From: an uncultured Opitutaceae bacterium
GTDB taxonomy: Bacteria; Verrucomicrobiota; Verrucomicrobiia; Opitutales; Opitutaceae
DNA: 64,000 nt
Reading direction: 5' to 3'
Assembly (NCBI GenBank): GCA_937902925.1
Contig: CALFNN010000039.1
Span: 1 to 64,000, forward strand
In this document: piece after piece, positions 46,282 to 54,509 of the stretch
How the letters are laid out: each line of letters begins with the position of its first letter
How positions within the stretch are numbered: the first letter of the stretch is position 1
The notes under the pieces: model-generated
Seen by the model: only the letters and a program-made list of their open reading frames with translations
The model's database searches: none
What the model was told of the DNA's origin: nothing
Position numbers and translations under genes: made by a program

Positions 46282-46842
46282 TTACTTGGCCTTGGAAATC
46301 ACGAGATCGACGCGACGATCCTTCGCCCACGCAGCATCGCCACCTTCCTTGACCGCATCGAGGCTGCCCTTGGAATTCGACTCGAGCCGGTCGGCGGCGA
46401 CGCCGAGCGAGATCAGATATTTTTTCGCGGCGCCCGCCCGGCGATCGCCCAGTGCCAGATTGTATTCCGCAGTGCCACGCCAGTCGCAATGGCCCTCGAG
46501 CAGCAGGCGCTGCGCCGGATTATCATCGAGATATTTCTTGGCCGCCTGGAGCTTCGCGCGCTCACCGGCCTTGATGTCGGACGCGTTGAAATCGAAGTAG
46601 ACCGACTCGAGCTTGCCGCGAAGCTGGCCGTTGGGGTCGAATTCATCGACGGGGCGCGGAGTCAACCCGTTGTCCAAACCGGGGTTGGTCGGGATGTCGG
46701 TCGGGTTGATCGTCCCGCTGCCGTTCTGCATGCCCATGGCGGTGACACTGGGATCCGGTCGCGTGGGTTTCTTGGTGCAGCCCGCGAAAACGAGCGCGGT
46801 GCCGGCGAGAGCGAGGCAAAGTTTCTTCGAGAGAAGTTTCAT
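46282..46842 (-). CDS. pal: OmpA/Pal-family peptidoglycan-associated lipoprotein
   Basis: This 186-residue lipoprotein has signal MKLLSKKLCLALAGTALVFA with a lipobox Cys (FAGC). The OmpA/MotB C-terminal domain (about 75-186) contains VYFDFNASDIKAGERAKLQA, EGHCDWRGTAEYNLALGDRR and RRVDLVISKAK. It binds peptidoglycan and tethers the outer membrane. It is not in a tol operon here. The gene lies 70 bases from a response-regulator gene in the same direction. The call is at the family level; other Pal-like paralogues probably exist elsewhere in the genome. Confidence 0.88.
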   Translation of the reverse strand: MKLLSKKLCLALAGTALVFAGCTKKPTRPDPSVTAMGMQNGSGTINPTDIPTNPGLDNGLTPRPVDEFDPNGQLRGKLESVYFDFNASDIKAGERAKLQAAKKYLDDNPAQRLLLEGHCDWRGTAEYNLALGDRRAGAAKKYLISLGVAADRLESNSKGSLDAVKEGGDAAWAKDRRVDLVISKAK

Positions 46843-46912
46843 GGATGGCAGGCGGAAGGAAAAAAGACGTGTGAAACCCTATTGGGCAAACGTCACCGGC
46901 GTCGCAAGGTTT

Positions 46913-47560
46913 TTAGACGGTCTTTTTGGGCTCGATCAAGCCGACCTCGAGGGCGTAGCGCGTGAGGCTCGCGACGTCGTGGAGGTTGAGCTTGCGCATC
47001 AGGTTGGTCCGATGGTTGTCCACGGTCTTCACGCTGATCCCGAGCTTGGCGGCGATTTCCTTGGTGCTATGGCTTTCGGCGACGAGCTGGAGAATCTCGC
47101 GCTCGCGATCGGTGAGAAAATCGGGCGCGCTGCTGCTGGCCGGGTTTGCGACGACATTGCGGAGCAGGGCGGCGACGGCGGGTCCGAAGTAGGTGCCGCC
47201 GTTGGCGACGGTCTCGAGGCCCTTCTTGAACTCGAACAGCCCGGCGGTTTTCTCCACGAAGCCGTGGGCGCCGGCCTCGAGCATCTCCCGCACGAGCACG
47301 GGGTTTTCGTGGCCCGAGAAAATAAGCACGCGCATCTGGGGGAGTTTTTTACTGATGCGGCGGAGGATATCGACGCCGTTGAGCCCGGGCAGCTTGGCAT
47401 CGAGGACACAGACGTCGGGATTGGTTTCGAGGCACATGGTGACGGCGCTCTGGCCGTCGCCCGCCTCACCCACGAGCTGGTAGTTGGCGTCCAGTCGAAG
47501 AATCTCGACCAGCATTTCCCGGATGGCAGTTTGGTCTTCGATGATGACGAGGCGTTTCAT
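46913..47560 (-). CDS. NarL/FixJ-family response regulator
   Basis: This 215-residue response regulator has an N-terminal receiver (Asp54 in [12 protein letters not shown] switch lysine) and a C-terminal LuxR-type helix-turn-helix (about 147-212; [30 protein letters not shown]). It is a DNA-binding transcription factor activated by phosphorylation. Its start is 25 bases after the 3' end of tRNA-Lys on the same strand, so it may be transcribed with the tRNA. No partner kinase is adjacent. Confidence 0.9.
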   Translation of the reverse strand: MKRLVIIEDQTAIREMLVEILRLDANYQLVGEAGDGQSAVTMCLETNPDVCVLDAKLPGLNGVDILRRISKKLPQMRVLIFSGHENPVLVREMLEAGAHGFVEKTAGLFEFKKGLETVANGGTYFGPAVAALLRNVVANPASSSAPDFLTDREREILQLVAESHSTKEIAAKLGISVKTVDNHRTNLMRKLNLHDVASLTRYALEVGLIEPKKTV

Positions 47561-47585
47561 TGGATGGTGTAAGAAAAAGACCGGA

Positions 47586-47660
47586 TGGTGGGCTGGCTGG
47601 GATTCGAACCCAGAACCAATTGCTTAAAAGGCAACTGCTCTACCGTTGAGCTACCAACCC
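47586..47660 (-). tRNA. tRNA-Lys (anticodon TTT)
   Basis: A complete cloverleaf is readable. The acceptor stem GGGTTGG pairs with CCAGCCC. The D arm is present, and the anticodon stem GTTGC/GCAAT holds loop CTTTTAA (anticodon TTT, lysine). The T arm is CTGGG TTCGAAT CCCAG, the discriminator base is A, and CCA is encoded (47586-47588). The gene is 72 nt without CCA. The NarL-type regulator starts 25 bases downstream. Confidence 0.97.
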
Positions 47661-47681
47661 CCGTTCCGCGAGGAAGGGCAG

Positions 47682-47711
47682 AAAATGGGTTTCCGTGACA
47701 GGGGTTTGCAA
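47682..47711 (-). promoter_or_regulatory. candidate promoter of tRNA-Lys
   Basis: On the minus strand TTGCAA (47706-47711) is followed, after 18 bases, by CATTTT (47682-47687), about 20 bases before the tRNA start. The spacing fits a sigma-70-type promoter but the -10 is poor. Confidence 0.3.
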
Positions 47712-47741
47712 GAATTTTCGCCCCGGATCGGAGCACAGCGA

Positions 47742-47788
47742 TTGACCGCGCGATGCGGACAGGCTAGGAGATAGGCTCTTTCTACAAT
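47742..47788 (+). promoter_or_regulatory. candidate promoter region of the ECF sigma gene
   Basis: TTGACC (47742-47747) with TAGGAG 17 bases later gives one weak candidate. A good -10 box, TACAAT (47783-47788), lies closer to the gene without a clear -35. Both sit upstream of the sigma factor's ATG. Confidence 0.3.
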
Positions 47789-47834
47789 CTTGGGAACAAT
47801 TCAAAAATACACCCATCAGAGCGAGGCAGAACGC

Positions 47835-48440
47835 ATGTCCTCCAAAGCTCAGGAAGTGGCCTTCGACCGGGTGCTCGTGGATCGCTTTAAAAACGGCGAC
47901 CAGACGGCTTTCGACGAGATGGTCACGCGCTACTGGGACCGGATCTTCTCCATGGTGCATCAACTACTGCGCAATCAGCAGGATGCCGAGGAGGTGACCC
48001 AGGACGCTTTTATCCGCGCCCATCGTGGGCTCGCGAACTTTCGCGGCGAGTCGGCCTTTTCGACCTGGCTTTACCAGATCGCCACCAACCTCGCCCGGAA
48101 CCGTTATTGGTATTGGTGGCGCCGCAAACGCGACAAGTCGGTCTCGTTCGACGCCCCTGTCAGCACCGAAAATGACATGACGCTCGCGGACATCATCCCG
48201 GCCGAGGTCGAGTCGCCCGACGATATCACCGTCACGCAGGAGTTCGTCTCCCGCATCGGCCAGGGCATGGAGCGGCTCAGCGCGAAGCACCGGGAGATCC
48301 TGGTCCTGCGCAACATAAAAAATCTTTCCTACGAGGAGATCGCCAGCATACTCAAGATCTCCGTGGGCACTGTCAAAAGCCGCATCGCCCGGGCCCGTGA
48401 AAGCCTGCGGGCGAAGCTCGGTGAAGACTTCAAGACCTGA
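47835..48440 (+). CDS. ECF-family RNA polymerase sigma factor (RpoE-like)
   Basis: This 201-residue ECF sigma factor has region 2 (about 20-95) with YWDRIFSMVHQLLRNQQDAE and FSTWLYQIATNLARNRYW. Region 4 (about 140-195) has LSAKHREILVLRNIKNLSYE and VGTVKSRIARARESLR, the DNA-binding helix. It redirects RNA polymerase to a regulon specific to envelope or stress signals. The ATG at 47835 is used; an in-frame TTG 15 codons upstream is unlikely. The anti-sigma-like gene starts 29 bases later on the same strand. The sigma may well control its own promoter, but the sites above look sigma-70-like. Confidence 0.92.
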   Translation: MSSKAQEVAFDRVLVDRFKNGDQTAFDEMVTRYWDRIFSMVHQLLRNQQDAEEVTQDAFIRAHRGLANFRGESAFSTWLYQIATNLARNRYWYWWRRKRDKSVSFDAPVSTENDMTLADIIPAEVESPDDITVTQEFVSRIGQGMERLSAKHREILVLRNIKNLSYEEIASILKISVGTVKSRIARARESLRAKLGEDFKT

Positions 48441-48469
48441 CCGACTACAACACCGCAACACCGACCGCC

Positions 48470-49201
48470 ATGAAAGACTCTGAATTCATCGAGCTGCTGA
48501 ACCTTTACCTCGACCACGAAATCTCCGCGGAAGACGCGGCGCGAATCGAAGCCGAGGTGCAGCAAAACCCCGCCCGCCGCCAACTTTACCGTCAATACTG
48601 CCGCCTGCAGAAAGCCTGCACGATGCTGGCGAAGGATTATGTCGGGCAGGCCGAGAGCACCGGTTCTCCCGCCGACCGCCGCATCGTGGCGTTCGCCCCG
48701 CAGCGTTCCTGGGGCGCCAGTGTTTATGTCGGTGGGCTGGCCGTCGCCGCCGCCTGCGTGGCGCTGTTTGTCGTGAACCGCTCGCAAGAGGAGGTGGCGC
48801 CCGCCCTTGCCGCGAGTTCCCTTGCAGTTCAACAGCCGGCCTCCGTGCCGGCGGCGCAGGGTCAGCTGGCCTCGGTGGATCAGGGCATGACGCAGGTGAT
48901 CGCCCATGCCGTCACGGTGCCGGCGTCGCGGGCGGAGTTGCAGCCGGTGTTCAGCGCCCGGGCGCTGGTGCTGCGCAAGGACGATCCGGCGGCCGACGCC
49001 GGGCTGGCGGCCGCAAACACCGTGATGCTGCGCAATCAATTCAACTGGATGAAGAGCATCGAGCTTTCGCCGATCCAACGGATGACGGTCGACGATCTGC
49101 GCTTCGACACGAAGGCGGACCAGAAAATCAACCCGCGCGTCTATGGACCCGGACGGATCCAGGACGACGCCAAGCAGGCGGCCTTTCAGTTTCAGCGCTG
49201 A
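48470..49201 (+). CDS. probable anti-sigma factor, single-pass membrane protein
   Basis: This 243-residue protein has an N-terminal cytoplasmic domain (1-80), one membrane span (about 83-102, SVYVGGLAVAAACVALFVVN) and a periplasmic part (103-243) without known domains. The N-terminus (FIELLNLYLDHEISAEDAAR) resembles anti-sigma domains. The zinc-binding set is incomplete: His16 with Cys44 and Cys50 (spacing C-x5-C, not the classic HxxxCxxC). It follows the ECF sigma gene directly, so function as its membrane-tethered partner is likely. It is convergent with ruvA. Confidence 0.75.
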   Translation: MKDSEFIELLNLYLDHEISAEDAARIEAEVQQNPARRQLYRQYCRLQKACTMLAKDYVGQAESTGSPADRRIVAFAPQRSWGASVYVGGLAVAAACVALFVVNRSQEEVAPALAASSLAVQQPASVPAAQGQLASVDQGMTQVIAHAVTVPASRAELQPVFSARALVLRKDDPAADAGLAAANTVMLRNQFNWMKSIELSPIQRMTVDDLRFDTKADQKINPRVYGPGRIQDDAKQAAFQFQR

Positions 49202-49203
49202 GG

Positions 49204-49806
49204 CTAGTTTAACGCTTTTTTGATCAGCGCCTCGGTCGTCGCCTTCGCACCGAGCGCGAGCGCCGCACGCCGCACCGCCTGATCGGCGTCGGCCGCCTTG
49301 TAGCCGAGGGCGACGAGCGCGGCCACCGCGTCGCGGTGGGCGCTGTCGCCGGCAGCCGCCGGTGCGGTCGCGTCCCCGGAAACGGCCAGCGCCGAGTCGC
49401 CCGCGCCGAGCTTGGCGCGCAACTCCACGACCAGACGTTCCGCGGTCTTCTTGCCGATGCCGGGAACCTTCGCGAGCGCGCCGACGTCGCCGGCACGAAT
49501 CGCGCCCTCGAGCAGCGGAAGCGAGAGCCGGCTCATGATGCCGAGCGCGCCCTTCGGGCCAACGCCGGTGACGTTCTCGATCAGCAACCGGAAAAAATCC
49601 CGCTCGGCCGCCGTGATGAAACCGTAGAGCGTCTGCGCGTCCTCGCGATAGATCACCAGTGTGTGCAGTTTCACGCTCGCGCCGGGCGCGGGCAACCGCT
49701 CGGCCGTGGTGAGCGGCACGTTTACCTCGTAGCCGAATCCGTTCAACTCGACGATCGCTTGCAGCGGCGTCGCGGCAGCCAGGGTGCCTTGGATGGAGGT
49801 GATCAT
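49204..49806 (-). CDS. ruvA: Holliday junction DNA helicase subunit RuvA
   Basis: RuvA binds four-way DNA junctions and loads RuvB in recombination repair. The 200-residue protein has the OB-fold N-terminus (MITSIQGTLAAATPLQAIVE), the junction-binding HhH region (LIENVTGVGPKGALGIMSRL and KVPGIGKKTAERLVVELRAK) and the C-terminal RuvB-binding domain (AVAALVALGYKAADADQAVR). It is the third gene of the dapA-dapB-ruvA unit on the minus strand, 27 bases after dapB. ruvB and ruvC are not in the window. Confidence 0.97.
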   Translation of the reverse strand: MITSIQGTLAAATPLQAIVELNGFGYEVNVPLTTAERLPAPGASVKLHTLVIYREDAQTLYGFITAAERDFFRLLIENVTGVGPKGALGIMSRLSLPLLEGAIRAGDVGALAKVPGIGKKTAERLVVELRAKLGAGDSALAVSGDATAPAAAGDSAHRDAVAALVALGYKAADADQAVRRAALALGAKATTEALIKKALN

Positions 49807-49833
49807 CGCGCGGAAGAGCCGGTCGCCGCCGCG

Positions 49834-50565
49834 TTATTTCAGACCCAGCACATCCTGCATGTCGTAAACGCCGGGCTGCTGGCTGGCCACCCATTGCGCA
49901 GCCCGGAGGGCGCCGCGGGCGAAAATGGCACGATCGCTCGCGCGATGCGTGAGTTCGATGCGCTCGCCCAGGGCGGCAAACATCACGGTGTGATCGCCAA
50001 CCACGTCGCCGCCGCGCAATGAATGCATGCCGACCTCGGTCGAGGTGCGCTCGCCCGTGATGCCTTCGCGACCGTGACGCAGGGCGTCCGCCGTGAGCTG
50101 GCGCTCCTGGAGGATGATTTCCAGCAGACGCGCAGCCGTGCCACTGGGTGCGTCTTTTTTGAAGCGATGGTGCATCTCGATGACCTCGGCGTCGTAGTCG
50201 GAACCGAGCACGGCGGCAGCCCGCCGGGTGAGGGCGAAGAGCAGATTGACTCCGACCGAGAAATTACCGGCCCACACACACGGGATCTTGGCGGCAAGCG
50301 CGAGCAGGTCCATCTTCTCCGCCGCCGGGTGCCCGGTCGTGCCGATGACGAGGGGTTTCTTTTGGGCCACCGCAAACGAGATCATCGCCCGGGTGGCGCT
50401 ATGGGAACTGAAGTCGACGATCACGTCGCATCGCTGCGCGACGGCGGCAAAGTCGTCACCCACATCGACCGTGCCGCCGACCGTCAGCCCCAATTTGGCG
50501 GCGGCACCGATCAGTTCCAAGCCCATGCGCCCCTTGGCGCCGTTGATGAGAATACTGAGAGGCAT
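49834..50565 (-). CDS. dapB: 4-hydroxy-tetrahydrodipicolinate reductase
   Basis: DapB reduces 4-hydroxy-tetrahydrodipicolinate in lysine and diaminopimelate synthesis. The 243-residue protein has the N-terminal Rossmann motif INGAKGRMG and DFSSHSATRAM (about 52-62). VIGTTGHPA, WAGNFSVGVN and EMHHRFKKDAPSGTA follow, the last containing the catalytic HHxxK. It lies 9 bases downstream of dapA on the same strand, so the two consecutive steps are co-transcribed. Confidence 0.97.
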   Translation of the reverse strand: MPLSILINGAKGRMGLELIGAAAKLGLTVGGTVDVGDDFAAVAQRCDVIVDFSSHSATRAMISFAVAQKKPLVIGTTGHPAAEKMDLLALAAKIPCVWAGNFSVGVNLLFALTRRAAAVLGSDYDAEVIEMHHRFKKDAPSGTAARLLEIILQERQLTADALRHGREGITGERTSTEVGMHSLRGGDVVGDHTVMFAALGERIELTHRASDRAIFARGALRAAQWVASQQPGVYDMQDVLGLK

Positions 50566-50574
50566 GGCGCGGGA

Positions 50575-51459
50575 TCAGCGGAGGCGGGCGAGGGCGGCGG
50601 TGAGAATCTTCGCGCTGGTCGCGGTCATCGGGCAGAGCGGCGAGCGCACCTCGGCGGATGCGATGATCCCGGCGCGGGCCATGGCGGCCTTGATCGGGAC
50701 CGGGTTCGGTTCGATAAAGAGCGCCTTGAGGCAAGGGTAGAGCTTCCGGTGGAGCTTGGCGGCCTTCGCATAATCGTTCGCCCGCGCGAGCCGCACCAGT
50801 TGCGAGATTTCCCGCACGAGAAGATTTGAGGCCACGCTGATGACGCCCTCCGCGCCGACGGCCATGAACGGAAGCGTGAGCGAATCGTCGCCGCTCAGGA
50901 CCGTGAGGTCGGCACCCATGGCCTGCTTCAATTGGTCGACGCGGTCGACGCTGCCGCCCGCCTCCTTGATCCAGCGGACATGCGAAAACTTCGCGCGCAG
51001 GCGCTCCACGACAGGCACACCGATCTCGACTCCACACCGGCCGGGAATGGAGTAGAGGATGATCGGCCGGTCCGTGGCGCCGGCGACCGCGGCGAAGTGG
51101 TGGAAGAGGCCCTCCTGGCTCGGCTTGTTGTAATAGGGCGCCACGACCAGCATCGCGTCGGCCCCTGCATCGTGGGAGAGCCGTGTGAGCTCGACGGCTT
51201 CGGCGGTCGAGTTGGAGCCGGTGCCGGCGATGACCGGCACGCGGCCGCGCGCCTCGGCGATCACGGCACGGATCACGTCCAGATGCTCCTCGTGCGAAAG
51301 CGTGGGCGACTCGCCCGTGGTGCCGACGGGGACCAGCCCATCGATGCCGCCCTTGATCTGGTATGCGACGAGCTTTTTCAAGCTGGCATAGTCGACCTGG
51401 CCCTGGAGAAAGGGCGTGACAAGCGCGGTGATCGTGCCGGTGAGCGGGCGGAGTTTCAT
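50575..51459 (-). CDS. dapA: 4-hydroxy-tetrahydrodipicolinate synthase
   Basis: DapA condenses pyruvate with aspartate-semialdehyde, the first committed step of lysine synthesis. The 294-residue TIM-barrel protein has GTTGESPTL (47-55), LVVAPYYNKPSQEG (104-117), LYSIPGRCG (135-143, Tyr136) and the Schiff-base lysine Lys165 in VRWIKEAGG. The ATG at 51459 matches the family start. Its divergent neighbour is pilT, 69 bases away, with both promoters in that gap. Confidence 0.97.
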   Translation of the reverse strand: MKLRPLTGTITALVTPFLQGQVDYASLKKLVAYQIKGGIDGLVPVGTTGESPTLSHEEHLDVIRAVIAEARGRVPVIAGTGSNSTAEAVELTRLSHDAGADAMLVVAPYYNKPSQEGLFHHFAAVAGATDRPIILYSIPGRCGVEIGVPVVERLRAKFSHVRWIKEAGGSVDRVDQLKQAMGADLTVLSGDDSLTLPFMAVGAEGVISVASNLLVREISQLVRLARANDYAKAAKLHRKLYPCLKALFIEPNPVPIKAAMARAGIIASAEVRSPLCPMTATSAKILTAALARLR

Positions 51460-51528
51460 GGATGCGGCCAAAGTTGCCTTGCGGAACACAGCAGGGCGAA
51501 ATAAAGAATCCGCAACGCTTTTTTACCC

Positions 51529-52632
51529 ATGACCACCGTCACACCAGCCACCGAAATCATCAACGACCTGCTGAAGCTCGCCGTCGACAGCGGGGTGAGT
51601 GACATCATCATCAAATCCAACAAGCCCGGCTATGTCCGCCTTGCGGGCAAGCTCAAGCCGGTCGACATGGACCCGATCACCTGCCCGGAGGCGCAGGCGT
51701 TCGTCGACGAGCACGTGCCGCGGATTTTCAAGCAGAAATGGGACGACGACGGGCAGGTGGATTTCGCCTACGCCTTCGAGGGCATCGGGCGCTTCCGCGT
51801 CAACGCGTTTCACCAGCGCGGACTCGTCAGCATCGTCATGCGGCACATCAAGAGCACGGTGCCGAGCTTTGAGCAACTCGGCCTCGGCGCGACCGCCGAC
51901 GCGCTCATCAAGCTGGTGCAGGCGAAGGACGGCATCCTCCTCATCTGCGGCGCCACCGGTTCGGGCAAGAGTTCCACGATGGCGGCGATGATGAACTGGG
52001 TGAACCAGAACATGGACAAGCACATCGTCACGATCGAGGACCCGATCGAATACACGTTTCAGGACGACAAGTGCCTGTTCCAGCAGCGCGAGATCGGACT
52101 CGACGTTCCCAACTTCGAGTTGGCGATCAAGGCGGTCCTGCGGCAGAATCCCGACATCATCCTCATCGGCGAAATGCGCGATCGCGAGACGTTCGAGACT
52201 GCGATCAGCGCGGCCGAGACCGGGCACCTGGTTTTCTCCACGATGCACGCCGCCACGGTGTCGCAGTCGCTCACGCGGTTGTTCGAATTCTTCCCGGCGG
52301 AGGAAGTGGTGCAGGCCCGCCGCGCGATCTCGGGCTCGCTGCGCGGGTTCGTCTGCCAGAAACTCATTCCGACGATCGACGGCAACAGCCGCCAGCCGGT
52401 GAACGAAATCCTCAACGCGGACGCGACCGTGAAAGGCCTGATCCTCGAGGGGCAAAACGAAAAGATCCAGGGCCTGCTCGAGAGCAACTCGGATTCCGCG
52501 ACGTTTTCCTTCAACAAGGATATTTACCGCCTGATCAAGGCCGGCCGGATCAGCAAACAGGACGGACTGAAGTTCTCGCCGAATCCGCAACAGCTCGAGA
52601 TGAACCTCAAGGGCATTTTCATCAAATCGTAG
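51529..52632 (+). CDS. pilT: type IV pilus retraction ATPase (PilT/PilU family)
   Basis: This 367-residue hexameric ATPase powers pilus retraction. It has Walker A ICGATGSGKSST (139-150), the Asp box ITIEDPIEY-like HIVTIEDPIEYTF, Walker B PDIILIGEMRDRET and the His box TGHLVFSTMHAA. The P-loop opens GATGSGKS rather than the more usual GPTGSGKS, as in PilU. No pilin or assembly gene is adjacent. It is followed after 3 bases by an unrecognised exported Pro-rich protein, and they are probably co-transcribed. Confidence 0.94.
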   Translation: MTTVTPATEIINDLLKLAVDSGVSDIIIKSNKPGYVRLAGKLKPVDMDPITCPEAQAFVDEHVPRIFKQKWDDDGQVDFAYAFEGIGRFRVNAFHQRGLVSIVMRHIKSTVPSFEQLGLGATADALIKLVQAKDGILLICGATGSGKSSTMAAMMNWVNQNMDKHIVTIEDPIEYTFQDDKCLFQQREIGLDVPNFELAIKAVLRQNPDIILIGEMRDRETFETAISAAETGHLVFSTMHAATVSQSLTRLFEFFPAEEVVQARRAISGSLRGFVCQKLIPTIDGNSRQPVNEILNADATVKGLILEGQNEKIQGLLESNSDSATFSFNKDIYRLIKAGRISKQDGLKFSPNPQQLEMNLKGIFIKS

Positions 52633-52635
52633 ACC

Positions 52636-53541
52636 GTGGTCCGCCTCGCGCCAGTATCGATGTTCGCCCTCGCCAGCGCGGTCGCGCTGGGCGCGGATGG
52701 TCCGCCGCCGGAAAAATCTCCCGCGGCTCCGGGCGATGATGCGATCACGGTCGCGAAGCGCGAATTCGAAGCCGTCAAGGAAGCCCGCAATGCGCTGTCG
52801 ATGTCACCGAGCGGAGCGCTTCCGACCATCGCCACGCCGGAATTGCATGTGGAGACCGAGAGCCCGACGGCGGCTGCCGGTCATTCGCTGCCGGGAAAGC
52901 GCGACACCAAAACAAAGTCGACGAACTGGCTCGTCGATGGCGTCATGAAAAACACGGATCGTGGTGCGCGGGATCCGGCCGGCAACGTGCTCGACAATGA
53001 CACCACAACCGATGGCATCGCGCCCGATCCGGACGCAAAACCCGAAACCAATCGCGGGGATCGTGGCCGGGACGGGCAGGACAGGACGGCGAACAAGCCG
53101 GTGGATCCGGTGGCCAATCCGCTGAGCCAATTCATGGCGGGGTGGATGACGCCGCAGGACTACACGCTACTCCGGCCCGGGATGAACGGCGATGTTCCCG
53201 CCGATCGCGGGTCGCGTGACTCCCCCTTGTTGCCTGGGACTGCCGCGAGCCCGAGCGCAGTCGATTTCAGCGGGAGCAATCTCGCCTCGGTGCTCGCCGG
53301 CATCGGCGGGGCCGCGGATGCGCCGGTGACTCCCCGCGACAACCCGTTCCTGCAATCGTTCGTCCCGCCGTCCCCCCAGTCGCTGTTGCCGGCGGCCCCA
53401 CCTCCCGCGGTTTCCCAGCCGTCAGCGATTTCGCCGGCCATCAATCCGCCCGTCCAGGCACCGCCGGCTCAGTTCGCCGTGCCGGATTTCGCGAAACCGT
53501 CGGACGACGCGAAGTATTTCAAACAGCTCAAGCGCTTTTAG
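52636..53541 (+). CDS. hypothetical exported proline-rich protein in the pilT operon
   Basis: I do not recognise this 301-residue protein. It starts with GTG, 3 bases after the pilT stop. The N-terminus has a short hydrophobic segment (APVSMFALASAVALG) that may be a signal peptide. The rest is disordered-looking, rich in Pro, Asp and Ser, with acidic blocks (about 100-160) and a Pro-rich section (about 228-285) ending ...DDAKYFKQLKRF. No domain repeats stand out. Its tight link to pilT suggests a pilus-related or envelope role, but this is only context. Confidence 0.55.
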   Translation: MVRLAPVSMFALASAVALGADGPPPEKSPAAPGDDAITVAKREFEAVKEARNALSMSPSGALPTIATPELHVETESPTAAAGHSLPGKRDTKTKSTNWLVDGVMKNTDRGARDPAGNVLDNDTTTDGIAPDPDAKPETNRGDRGRDGQDRTANKPVDPVANPLSQFMAGWMTPQDYTLLRPGMNGDVPADRGSRDSPLLPGTAASPSAVDFSGSNLASVLAGIGGAADAPVTPRDNPFLQSFVPPSPQSLLPAAPPPAVSQPSAISPAINPPVQAPPAQFAVPDFAKPSDDAKYFKQLKRF

Positions 53542-53587
53542 GGCTTGGATTCCGCGGAGGCGGGCGATTGTCTCGCGTGTTTCCACC

Positions 53588-54505
53588 ATGGCATTGGCAT
53601 TTTTATTTGCAGGACAGGGCGCCCAAAAAATGGGCATGGGACGGTCCTTGTGTGAACATTCACCGGCGGCCCGCGCACTTTACGACCAAGCGGCGCAGGT
53701 GCTCGGCTGGGATCTGGCGAAGGTGAGTTTCGAGGGCCCGGAGGCGGAATTGACGCAGACCAAGGTTTGCCAGCCGGCGCTTTTCGTCCACGGACTGGCT
53801 GTGGCGGCGGCGCAACGCGAACTCGGCCGGCTGCCGGCGGGTGAGCCGCATTTTGCGCTGGGGCTGAGCCTCGGGGAGGTGACGGCGTATTGTGCCGCCG
53901 GCGTCTTCGACTTTTCGACCGGGCTGCGGATCGTCGCCGAGCGTGGCCGGCTGATGCAGCAGGCTTGTGAACAGGCCAGCGGCGGAATGGCCGCGATCAT
54001 CGGGGAGGAGCCGGCAAAGGTGGCGGATCTCTGCCGTGAATTCGACATCGAGACCGCGAACTTCAATGCGCCCGGCCAGATCGTCGTCTCGGGCGAGAAA
54101 GCGAAGGTCGAGGCGGCCGTGGCCGGCGCGAAGGCACGCGGCATGAAAAAAGTCATCCCGCTGGTCGTCGCCGGCGCGTATCACTCGCGGTTGATGGAGC
54201 CGGCGCGGGCGGCGTTCGCGGCCTATCTCGAAGGCGTGACGTTTGCCGCGCCGAAGTTTGGCGTTTTCACCAACACCACCGGGCAGGCGGTCTCCGATCC
54301 GGCGGCGATCAAGTCCGCGTTGGTCGGGCAAGTCGTGTCGTCCGTGCGCTGGGAGGAATGCCTGCGCAACGCCGCCGCGGCCGGCGCCGCGGAATTTTGG
54401 GAGTTTGGCCCCGGCGGCGTGCTCGCCGGGCTGGCCCGGCGCACGGACAAGACGTGGCGCGTGAAGAGTTTTTCCGAGTTCGCCGACCTGACGGCCGCCG
54501 CCTGA
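53588..54505 (+). CDS. fabD: malonyl-CoA:ACP transacylase
   Basis: FabD loads malonyl groups onto acyl carrier protein for fatty-acid synthesis. The 305-residue protein begins FLFAGQGAQKMGMGRSL, with the AGQGAQ motif. The nucleophile elbow is GLSLGE at 92-97 (Ser94); most FabD enzymes have GHSLGE, so the preceding His is replaced by Leu here. The catalytic His199 is in GAYHSRLM, and VTNT-like FTNTTG follows. Length is normal. It is 4 bases upstream of lepA, an arrangement that looks like one transcription unit with lepB. Confidence 0.95.
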   Translation: MALAFLFAGQGAQKMGMGRSLCEHSPAARALYDQAAQVLGWDLAKVSFEGPEAELTQTKVCQPALFVHGLAVAAAQRELGRLPAGEPHFALGLSLGEVTAYCAAGVFDFSTGLRIVAERGRLMQQACEQASGGMAAIIGEEPAKVADLCREFDIETANFNAPGQIVVSGEKAKVEAAVAGAKARGMKKVIPLVVAGAYHSRLMEPARAAFAAYLEGVTFAAPKFGVFTNTTGQAVSDPAAIKSALVGQVVSSVRWEECLRNAAAAGAAEFWEFGPGGVLAGLARRTDKTWRVKSFSEFADLTAAA

Positions 54506-54509
54506 CCCG

